DNA of 6,069 bases, from the NCBI GenBank assembly GCA_963169595.1, contig CAUJFM010000372.1, forward strand, positions 1-6,069, written 5' to 3'. How positions within the stretch are numbered: position 1 is the stretch's first letter; each line of letters opens with the position of its first letter. This DNA comes from Bacteroidota bacterium (GTDB taxonomy: Bacteria; Bacteroidota; Bacteroidia; Flavobacteriales_F; PHOS-HE28). Below are positions 1-6,069 of this stretch, in pieces. The translations under genes were made by a program, and so were the position numbers. Below the pieces are notes generated by a model. The model saw only the letters and a program-made list of their open reading frames with translations, was not told the origin of the DNA and ran no database searches.

Positions 1-505
1 CCACCCCCAGGCGGCGCGGCTCCCTGGCCCACCCATCCAGGACGCCGCGCCCCTCCCCCACCGCCGCTACGTGCCCCGCGGCGGCACCCCGCTTCTGCAT
101 GCCACCGGACCGCTCATCGACCGGGAGCTGCGGGCTGAGGCCCTCGAAGCCCAGCAGCGCCTGCAACAGGGCCTGCCGCAGGAGCAGGTGCTCTTCGTGA
201 CGCTCACCGACGGCGAGGAGAACCAGAGCCGCCTCTACACCCTGGCCGGCATCCGCGAGCGCATCGCCGAACGCACCGCCAGTGGCTGGACCTTCCTCTT
301 CCTCAGCGCCGGGCCCGATGCCTACACCGAGGCCGCCGGGCTGGGCATCCAGCGCGACGCCACCATGGCCTTCCGGGCCGACCGCGCCGGCACGCAGCAA
401 GCCATGGACCTGATCACCGAGCGCACGTTGCAGTTCCGGCGTGGGCAACGCTGGGGCAACAACCCCGGGAAGCCCCAAGGCAACAATGGTGGACAGCACG
501 CGTGA
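1..505 (+). CDS. vWA domain protein, 5'-truncated by the window edge
   Basis: This is the C-terminal part of a von Willebrand factor type A domain protein, a metal-dependent fold that usually mediates protein-protein contacts. The frame is open from base 2, and a GTG at 71 falls just before conserved vWA sequence, so the true start lies to the left of the window. Two parts of the metal site (MIDAS) are visible: the Thr of RGGTPLLHATG (Thr codon at 86-88) and the Asp of LTDGEEN (Asp codon at 209-211). The DxSxS motif that should precede them is not in the window. The segment GWTFLFLSAGPDA (about 287-325) fits a later core strand of the fold. The last 20 or so residues are a Gly/Asn/Gln-rich tail (RWGNNPGKPQGNNGGQHA) that is probably disordered. 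I see no membrane segment in the visible part, which suggests a cytoplasmic protein. The partner and pathway are unknown. The vWA assignment is strong; the function is not determined. Confidence 0.85.
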   Translation, partial: HPQAARLPGPPIQDAAPLPHRRYVPRGGTPLLHATGPLIDRELRAEALEAQQRLQQGLPQEQVLFVTLTDGEENQSRLYTLAGIRERIAERTASGWTFLFLSAGPDAYTEAAGLGIQRDATMAFRADRAGTQQAMDLITERTLQFRRGQRWGNNPGKPQGNNGGQHA

Positions 506-626
506 CGTCGCTACCACATCCCGCTACGCAAGCGACCCCCTATTCCATCCTTGCTCAACGGATCGCATCTTGCGCGCTTCGTGGGCACCCCCTTCACATG
601 GACTATTGACCATTACTACAACACAC
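506..626. other. Intergenic leader between the vWA gene and the alpha-CTD-like gene
   Basis: These 121 bases carry no convincing gene. The last 30 bases before the ATG at 627 are clearly more A/T-rich than the surroundings and contain no GGAGG-like ribosome binding site. I could not find a spaced -35/-10 pair, nor the Bacteroidota TTG...TAnnTTTG promoter pattern, with confidence. A 6-bp inverted repeat (GTCGCT at 507-512, AGCGAC at 531-536, 18-nt loop) follows the vWA stop directly but has no T-tract, so it is only a weak terminator candidate. Confidence 0.35.
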
Positions 627-1904
627 ATGGACCCGAACGGAACAGAACAAAAGCGATCACCACTGCTGGACCTTGTCACGCTCGGTACCGAGTTCGGCAA
701 GCTGGTGTACGAGAGCGGCAAACGGGAACCGGAGGCCTGGGCCGAAGAGATGCTGCGCTTGGACGAAGCGCTCAGGCCATTGCTGAAGAACATCTACACG
801 CTTCTGCTCGCGGCCGAAAGACCGGCTGGAACGAAAGAGGGCCAACCAGCACCTGAAGATGACGGCATGGAGAGCACGCCGCCAAATGAGCCTGAGCGCG
901 GTGAGACTCTGGTGGATGATGGGCTACGGACCGAGGATACCACCACCTCGATCGGAGAGTTGCTGAATAGACAACAGCTCAGTGTCCGGGCTTTCAATGT
1001 CTGCCGGAACGCGGGACTTCTCACCTTGGGTGATATCAAACACTATTCTGAAACACACGGCACGTTCAAGCATCTGAAGAGCTGCGGGGTCACCACGAGC
1101 TTCCTATTGTGTCGGCTCGCCGTGAATGAAACGCCAGCCCGCAATCCCGAGGCCTCCTCGGCCACACCCGAACCGCCCATCGCCCACTCCAACCCCGGGC
1201 AGTTGATACGTACGTTCAACAAGGCGTTCAGCACTTTGCGACCTGAAGCCCAGGAACACCTGCGCAGCGTTGTGCCGAACCTGAAGCCTGACCTCGTCTA
1301 CGCCTACCTCGTCGGGCTCGGCCGACATATACCGCCCAGCGATACTGGGAGAAAGGGCGTGGCAGTCGAGCTCCGCCACTTGCGCCGGCGATTGATCGCT
1401 GCCAACAAAATGGATAAGGCGCTCCCTGGAGCACGGCGGACAAAGACCACGCACACCAGGCCACAGAAGGAGCAGCAAACAGCATTGGGCAGCGCCGGAG
1501 AGCGGCTCATCGAGCTGTTGAGGGAGCATCAGCAACCGCTCCACATCCAGAGCATAGCGCGCAAACTGGGACTCGATGACCAGGCCTCGAGGGATGCGCT
1601 ATGGGAGACCATCCTATCCGGAAAGCACGATCCAGCTGCACATGTGGGCGAGGGGTTCGTTGGGCTTTATTGGAGGACCTACAGCACCCTTCCTCCGGCA
1701 CCGAAGCCTTTGCACGACAGCCTTTACCGAAAGCCCATCTGGGAGTACTTCACCGGACTTCCCATCAAGGAGCTCCACACCTATCTTTTAGGTTGTACCG
1801 ACCTCGGCGAAGGGCACCTGATCACCGCCATCTACCGGAAGATGCATGAGAAGGGGTACTACCTGGACACGCGGGCCTGCCTGCGATCAGGGCCTGTGGA
1901 ATGA
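627..1904 (+). CDS. Putative DNA-binding protein with RNA polymerase alpha-CTD-like and winged-helix domains
   Basis: The product is 425 residues if it starts at the ATG at 627. The frame is open further upstream (GTG 441, ATG 486), but those starts overlap the vWA gene and add a stretch with no domain character. Residues 9-60 look helical and 66-107 form an acidic, Pro-rich linker. Residues 108-166 (bases about 945-1121) resemble the C-terminal domain of the RNA polymerase alpha subunit: LSVRAFNVCRNAGLLTLGD, then a second hairpin around LKSCGVTT. Aligned by eye to E. coli alpha, the DNA-contacting R265, N268 and G296 are kept (R121, N124, G154), but K298 and E302 are not. Residues 288-350 (about 1488-1676) have the pattern of a HARE-HTH-type winged helix: helix, QQPLHIQSIARKLGL, then GEGFVGLYW. 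The C-terminal 65 residues (WEYFTGLPIKELHTYLLG onward) are unassigned. The protein lacks the rest of the alpha subunit, so it is not RpoA. A transcriptional or other nucleic-acid-binding role is inferred. The alpha-CTD-like call is fairly good, the winged helix moderate. Confidence 0.75.
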   Translation: MDPNGTEQKRSPLLDLVTLGTEFGKLVYESGKREPEAWAEEMLRLDEALRPLLKNIYTLLLAAERPAGTKEGQPAPEDDGMESTPPNEPERGETLVDDGLRTEDTTTSIGELLNRQQLSVRAFNVCRNAGLLTLGDIKHYSETHGTFKHLKSCGVTTSFLLCRLAVNETPARNPEASSATPEPPIAHSNPGQLIRTFNKAFSTLRPEAQEHLRSVVPNLKPDLVYAYLVGLGRHIPPSDTGRKGVAVELRHLRRRLIAANKMDKALPGARRTKTTHTRPQKEQQTALGSAGERLIELLREHQQPLHIQSIARKLGLDDQASRDALWETILSGKHDPAAHVGEGFVGLYWRTYSTLPPAPKPLHDSLYRKPIWEYFTGLPIKELHTYLLGCTDLGEGHLITAIYRKMHEKGYYLDTRACLRSGPVE

Positions 1905-2017
1905 TGAACGCAACCGTAAGGGCCGCGGACGTGAGCAGTAACTCAGTTCAAGAACTCAAAAGTGCGAAGGGCGAAGCAAATGCACCAGCCAAATGATAAA
2001 TGACCGGCACTCCTAGT

Positions 2018-2043
2018 CCCCTCTATCGAACTTGTCAGAGGGG
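2018..2043. terminator. Hairpin between convergent genes, possible bidirectional terminator
   Basis: A perfect 7-bp GC-rich inverted repeat (CCCCTCT at 2018-2024, AGAGGGG at 2037-2043) encloses a 12-nt loop. It sits in the short gap between two convergent genes, 114 bases past the + strand stop and 71 bases past the - strand stop. Position favours a shared transcription end. Neither side has a clear T-tract (the + strand continues CCTTATG), so it is not a textbook intrinsic terminator. The call rests on stem and location only. Confidence 0.35.
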
Positions 2044-2113
2044 CCTTATGTGTTGCGAGGTTGAGACCACCCGGTGATGCCGAGGACCCTCACACAAGTA
2101 AGCGCATCCTCGA

Positions 2114-5100
2114 CTATGCAGGACGACCAAGCCTGATCCTCGGGACGATCACCTCATACTCCCGGGCGTCATCCTTGCTGTACCAATGCACCTTGTATTC
2201 AACTGTTCCTCCAGTTGGAATATAGCCTGCCTTTGCGAACTTGTCCAGCACGCGCTCCTTCATCCTGGTGGAGAAGTGTAAAGCAGGCCCATGCGCTCGA
2301 GTACTGAATGAACTACCCACCACCAAGGGGGCGCCACTGGCCACCAACCGGATCGCTTCCTGGGCTGGTTTCATCGAATTGAGGACCACGTCCTTCAAAC
2401 CTGCCACACATTCAAGCACCGCCGGTGCCGCATAGGTGTTCGGGTCCTCGAGGTAACGCAGGGAGGCAACATCCATCCCACGCAGGACCCGAGCGTTCAC
2501 ATGGATGGAAAGTTGCCTGCGCGCTCGTGAACACGCCACATAGAGCAAGCGCCGATCAGTATCGTTGATGTCCCGGTCGTGCTTCCATAGGATGAACACC
2601 GAATCGAATTCCTTGCCCTTTGCCTTGTGCATCGTGCTGACCAGCACAGTGTCCGCTGAAGCCATGGCCGCTTCTTCCAGACGCAGTTCGCGCGTGAAGG
2701 CCTTCCACTCGCTCAGCTCGAACCGATCGGGGTACTTCACTGCGAAATAGCCGACGATATCGGTGAGGTCGTCCAGGAGCGGGTGATCCTCCAGCGATCC
2801 GATGTAGTGGTCCCGGATGCGCTGCCAAGCCTCCTTCGAAACGCTGCCAAGGCTTGTGCAGGCACTATCCAATAGTTCGGTGAACTGACGGATCTCATGC
2901 AGCATGTCCAACCGGAAGCCTTCGGCACCATGTACCGTCCGCACCTTGACCCCGGCCTTGGCGAGCGCTGCCGAGAGGAGGAGCACATCCTCATTCGTTC
3001 GGGCCAATACAGCGGTCGTTCCGTTGGGCCGATGTGCCAACACATCCTTCACCACGGGCTCCACCATGTAATCCGATACGTGCTCGTGCACCACGATCGC
3101 CCCATCGACCTTCGAGAAGGCTTCAATGACCTGTTCCTTCTTTTTCGAACGTTCTCTGATGCCCGCTACGATGTGGTTGTTGAAGGTCACGATGTTCGGC
3201 GCGCTGCGGTAGTTGGTCAGCAAGGCATGCTCCTTTGGCCTGAAGCGGCTGATGAACGCAGCCCAGTGTGCATTGGATGCTCCCCGCCATTCATAAATGT
3301 TCTGGTCGTCGTCGCCGACCGCAACGATCCGCAGGTTCGGAATCCGTTCTGCGAGCGCATGTATGAGCCGCCATTCCTCATCGGTAACATCCTGGAACTC
3401 ATCCAGCACCAGCACGCTCTTGTTCAGTAGCGTGGACAGCTGGTCGTCGTTGTCGGTGTCCTCCAACACTTCGATGGCCTTCAAGATCACTTTCTCAGAG
3501 CGTTCCAGGTCACCAACCTCGCCCAGCAGATCGAAACAGAAACCATGGAAGGTGAAGATCTTCAACAGGCCCCGGTATTCAGGCACCAGCTTGTGGACGC
3601 GTGAACGGAACTCCAAGGCAGCCGACTTGCTGAAGGTCAGCATCAGAAACTGCTCCGGCTTGATGTCCTCCATCAACAGCAGGCTCGCGATCTTGTGTAC
3701 CAGCACCATGGTCTTGCCGCTGCCGGGACCCGCGGATATGAGGATGTGATCGGCGGTATCCTTCACTACGGCATGCTGTGCCACGCTCAAGTGGCCAAAG
3801 AGCTCCTTGAACCGGCTCTCTGTCATCGTGCGCGTGATCTCCGTGCGCCGGTTCGGGAAATACTTGCGCACAAAGGCCTCATAGTCCATCTTGAAATAGT
3901 CGTCCACGAAGGCCAGGGCTTCGGTGTAGCTGGTGATCCGTTTCCGTGCGTACTCCCCCACGATGTGGATCTGCTGAACCTTGATGGCGTAGAACCGAAG
4001 CAACTTCTCGTAATCCTCCTGCGTGAATTGCTTGCGGTTGTTCTGCTCCTTCCGCTCGATGTGCAAACGCTGGAAGTAGACCATGAAGCCACCCTGCAGC
4101 TGGATCACCTTCAGTTGGTTCAGGAACAACAGGGCACACTCAATGCCCTTTAGGTCCTGGTCGGCGCCCAGCATCTTCGTGTCCACCTGCTTCTTCATCT
4201 CCACCAGGGAGAAGGTGACCGGTGTGCCTTCTGGTGTCGCATCATCAAGCCTCGCCAAGGAACCCAGATAGCCCAGGCACTCCGCAGCCACGGCATGCCT
4301 TACCTCCATTGACCCCTGCAGCTCCGCCGGTGGTTTCCTGAAGCGGAGGTCATACACCTCTTCCTGGCGCTTGATGCGCTTCTTCTTCAACACGCCGCGC
4401 ATTTCCCAGAACAGGAGCAAGGCGTGGATGATCTCCTTGCTGGTGGAGGTGATGCCCTTGTCCAGGAGCTGCTGGTTCAACTCCTTGAGCGACACCTGCA
4501 CTCGTTCTTCGCTAAAGAGGCTCAGCAGGGCTTTCTCCACCTCCATCACTGCACGCGCACGAACCTGAGAGGCGCGCTTGGAACGAGGGGACTGGTCGAT
4601 CACGGCGGTCAGGTCCTTTCCATCGGCAAGTATCCCCACCTCACGAAGGCGGTCGATGGTCTCTTGAGCCTTGGCGACATGCATGCCCATGGCATCGGCC
4701 AGGTAGTCTATCCGGGTCTCGCCTTCCCGATCCTTGTCCTTCACGATGCGTTGCACCATGCGGCGACAATCGAGCTTCTGACTTTCGCTGAGCTGCCCCG
4801 ATGCGTTGATGCGCTTCACCGCCTCGTTCACATTACGCACCAACAAACTGGTGGCCTTCACCGCTGTGTAGTTGAGCTTGCGCGACACGTAGCCCCGGTC
4901 CTCCAAGGCCGCCACGGCGGCCTTCAACTTCGTCTCCAGGTCCTTCATCTCCAGGTCCCACCCTGCCTCCCTTGCGATCTCCAGAGCCGACCGGTTGATA
5001 CTGCTCCGCACCTTCGTCAGATTCTTGATCGCCCGCCATACCTGATCGATCTGCTTCAGGTTCAACTTGGCACTCCGGTGCATGCGGAAGTGGTTCGCCA

Positions 5101-6069
5101 GGTCGTTCTCATGATAGAGCACGAAGCACTTCGCCTCGATATCGCTACGACGCCCAGCGCGACCCGCCTCCTGGATGTAGCTCTCGAGCGAATCGGAGAT
5201 GTTGAAGTGGATCACGGTCCTCACATCCTCCTTGTCCACCCCCATGCCAAAGGCCGAAGTGGCGACCATCACGTCCACCTCGTCGTTCATGAAGGCCTTC
5301 TGGTTCCGCTGCTTCTCATCGCGCTCCATCTGCCCGTGGAAGCCTGTGGTGCGGAAGCCGTTCTTGCCGAGGTGCTCGACCAATTCGCGCACCCGTTTGG
5401 TCCTGGACACATACACGATGGCCGGGGTCTCGTTCACCTTGAGGATCTCCAGCAGCTTCGCCGGCTTCTGGTCCGGGTCCTCCACCGCCACCACCTCGTA
5501 GCTCAGGTTCTCGCGGGGGGCACGGGTCACGAAGAGCTGTAGATCAAGGCCCAGGCGCTCCTTGAAGTAGGACCGTATGTCCTCCACCACTTGCGGTTTC
5601 GCCGTGGCCGTGAAACAGGAGATGGGCAGCAGCTGATGCATGCCCTTCTCCTGCTGCAGGACCTTGATGAAGTCCGCGATGTACAGGTAATCCACCCGGA
5701 AGTCCTGCCCCCAGGAGGAGAAGCAGTGCGCCTCGTCGATCACGAAGCGCGCGATGTTGCGGCCGCATAACAAGCGGAAGATCGTGGGCGAGCGCAGCGA
5801 CTCCGGCGAGAGGTACAGGAGATGCACCGCCCCGGAACGCACCTGTTCCACGGCTTCATCGCGTTCCAGGGGCGAAAGCAGGCCGCTGATGTAGGCCGCG
5901 TTCACCACGCCATGGCGCCCCTTCAGAACATCCACCTGGTCCTTCATCAAGGAGACCAGCGGCGAGATCACCACTGTGAGGTCGCGGGTCAATTCGCCAC
6001 GCATCAGCGCCGGTAACTGGAAGGTGATCGACTTGCCCCCGCCGGTGGGGAACACGGCAAGCAACGATT
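2114..6069 (-). CDS. RecQ-type SF2 helicase fused to a UvrD/Rep-type SF1 helicase, 5'-truncated
   Basis: A predicted dual ATP-dependent DNA helicase; the frame runs off the right edge. Numbering here counts from the TTG codon at 6064, which is not the real start because it directly abuts Walker A. Judged by E. coli RecQ, at least 40 N-terminal residues are missing. Residues 1-330 are a RecQ core: PTGGGKS (6-12), SPLVSLMKDQ (34-43), DEAH (110-113), the aromatic-rich loop SSWGQDFR (116-123), FTATA (151-155), ATSAFGMGVD (268-277) and QEAGRAGR (298-305). Residues 331-755 contain several winged-helix-like segments and only three scattered cysteines, so the usual RecQ Cys4 zinc site is absent. Residues 756-1190 are a UvrD/Rep-like motor: GPGSGKT (779-785), LTFSKSAALEF (809-819), TFHGF (838-842), DEFQD (888-892), GDDDQNIYEWRGA (917-929), NYRS (951-954), STMHKAKGKEFD (1143-1154) and LLYVACSRAR (1173-1182). 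All key catalytic residues of both motors are present. Residues 1191-1316 are an unassigned extension. Family knowledge predicts 3'-to-5' unwinding by both motors. Repair, recombination or defence are possible roles. The domain call is very secure, the biology is not. Confidence 0.93.
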   Translation of the reverse strand, partial: SLLAVFPTGGGKSITFQLPALMRGELTRDLTVVISPLVSLMKDQVDVLKGRHGVVNAAYISGLLSPLERDEAVEQVRSGAVHLLYLSPESLRSPTIFRLLCGRNIARFVIDEAHCFSSWGQDFRVDYLYIADFIKVLQQEKGMHQLLPISCFTATAKPQVVEDIRSYFKERLGLDLQLFVTRAPRENLSYEVVAVEDPDQKPAKLLEILKVNETPAIVYVSRTKRVRELVEHLGKNGFRTTGFHGQMERDEKQRNQKAFMNDEVDVMVATSAFGMGVDKEDVRTVIHFNISDSLESYIQEAGRAGRRSDIEAKCFVLYHENDLANHFRMHRSAKLNLKQIDQVWRAIKNLTKVRSSINRSALEIAREAGWDLEMKDLETKLKAAVAALEDRGYVSRKLNYTAVKATSLLVRNVNEAVKRINASGQLSESQKLDCRRMVQRIVKDKDREGETRIDYLADAMGMHVAKAQETIDRLREVGILADGKDLTAVIDQSPRSKRASQVRARAVMEVEKALLSLFSEERVQVSLKELNQQLLDKGITSTSKEIIHALLLFWEMRGVLKKKRIKRQEEVYDLRFRKPPAELQGSMEVRHAVAAECLGYLGSLARLDDATPEGTPVTFSLVEMKKQVDTKMLGADQDLKGIECALLFLNQLKVIQLQGGFMVYFQRLHIERKEQNNRKQFTQEDYEKLLRFYAIKVQQIHIVGEYARKRITSYTEALAFVDDYFKMDYEAFVRKYFPNRRTEITRTMTESRFKELFGHLSVAQHAVVKDTADHILISAGPGSGKTMVLVHKIASLLLMEDIKPEQFLMLTFSKSAALEFRSRVHKLVPEYRGLLKIFTFHGFCFDLLGEVGDLERSEKVILKAIEVLEDTDNDDQLSTLLNKSVLVLDEFQDVTDEEWRLIHALAERIPNLRIVAVGDDDQNIYEWRGASNAHWAAFISRFRPKEHALLTNYRSAPNIVTFNNHIVAGIRERSKKKEQVIEAFSKVDGAIVVHEHVSDYMVEPVVKDVLAHRPNGTTAVLARTNEDVLLLSAALAKAGVKVRTVHGAEGFRLDMLHEIRQFTELLDSACTSLGSVSKEAWQRIRDHYIGSLEDHPLLDDLTDIVGYFAVKYPDRFELSEWKAFTRELRLEEAAMASADTVLVSTMHKAKGKEFDSVFILWKHDRDINDTDRRLLYVACSRARRQLSIHVNARVLRGMDVASLRYLEDPNTYAAPAVLECVAGLKDVVLNSMKPAQEAIRLVASGAPLVVGSSFSTRAHGPALHFSTRMKERVLDKFAKAGYIPTGGTVEYKVHWYSKDDAREYEVIVPRIRLGRPA

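Noticed and set aside
71..73. GTG as the start of the vWA gene
   Set aside because: It would leave out the first part of the vWA fold, including DxSxS, and the frame continues open to the left edge with vWA-like sequence.
441..626. Upstream starts (GTG 441, ATG 486) for the alpha-CTD-like gene
   Set aside because: They overlap the end of the vWA gene and add a stretch without helical or domain pattern. The ATG at 627 follows an A/T-rich leader and opens a plausible helical N-terminus. An N-terminal extension is not strictly excluded.
1104..1544. 146-codon - strand frame opposite the alpha-CTD-like gene
   Set aside because: It is Cys/Arg/Gly-rich with no motif, and it is nested inside a + strand gene with domain support, so it is a shadow.
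1901..1996. 31-codon frame whose ATG codons overlap the TGA of the alpha-CTD-like gene
   Set aside because: The stop/start overlap (ATGATG) could allow coupled translation, but the short peptide has no recognisable pattern and could arise by chance. There is no conservation evidence.
2081..2112. 6-bp inverted repeat CGAGGA / TCCTCG just past the helicase stop
   Set aside because: The stem is short, the loop is 20 nt and there is no T-tract. The 7-bp hairpin at 2018-2043 is the better candidate.
2897..4153. Several + strand open frames (2897-3430, 3297-3749, 3695-4153) opposite the SF1 helicase part
   Set aside because: All lie inside a gene with clear helicase motifs on the other strand. 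Their translations have no domain character and fit open frames expected by chance in GC-rich DNA.
4424..5542. Open + strand frame of 372 codons opposite the helicase gene
   Set aside because: Its codon boundaries coincide exactly with those of the helicase on the other strand, so each codon is the reverse complement of a helicase codon. The translation is a His/Leu/Val-rich string with no recognisable domain. It is a shadow.
6062..6064. TTG as the start of the helicase gene
   Set aside because: It sits directly before Walker A and would remove the RecQ N-terminal segment. The frame is open to the window edge.

Overview
The window is a GC-rich bacterial fragment with three genes. A 5'-truncated von Willebrand factor A (vWA) gene lies at the left edge on the + strand. 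A 425-residue protein with an RNA polymerase alpha-CTD-like domain follows on the + strand (627-1904). A very large helicase gene on the - strand fills the right two thirds (2114 to the right edge) and is cut at its 5' end. I see no tRNA, rRNA, CRISPR array, transposase, phage gene or long repeat.

Organism: no species marker is present. No Shine-Dalgarno sequence is visible at the one complete start (627). Free-standing alpha-CTD-like proteins also fit a GC-rich member of the Bacteroidota. This is a tentative inference; another phylum is possible.

Layout: 1-505 is the C-terminal part of a vWA domain with two visible MIDAS elements. 506-626 is a non-coding leader. 627-1904 encodes a putative DNA-binding protein with a helical N-terminus, an acidic linker, an alpha-CTD-like helix-hairpin-helix region and a predicted HARE-HTH-like winged helix. 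1905-2113 is a short convergent intergenic gap with a 7-bp GC-rich hairpin that may serve as a terminator. 2114-6069 encodes at least 1,317 residues. This protein joins a RecQ-type superfamily 2 helicase core, about 425 residues with several winged-helix-like segments, a compact UvrD/Rep-type superfamily 1 helicase and a C-terminal extension.

How the genes relate: the first two are codirectional and could share a transcript, but the 121-bp gap leaves this open. The helicase converges on them and belongs to another transcription unit, so the window gives no evidence that it works with the other two. The most notable object is the helicase: it carries two apparently intact motors from different superfamilies, both normally 3'-to-5', and lacks the RecQ zinc-binding cysteines. 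A role in recombination, replication-fork repair or anti-phage defence is conceivable, but nothing here decides between them.
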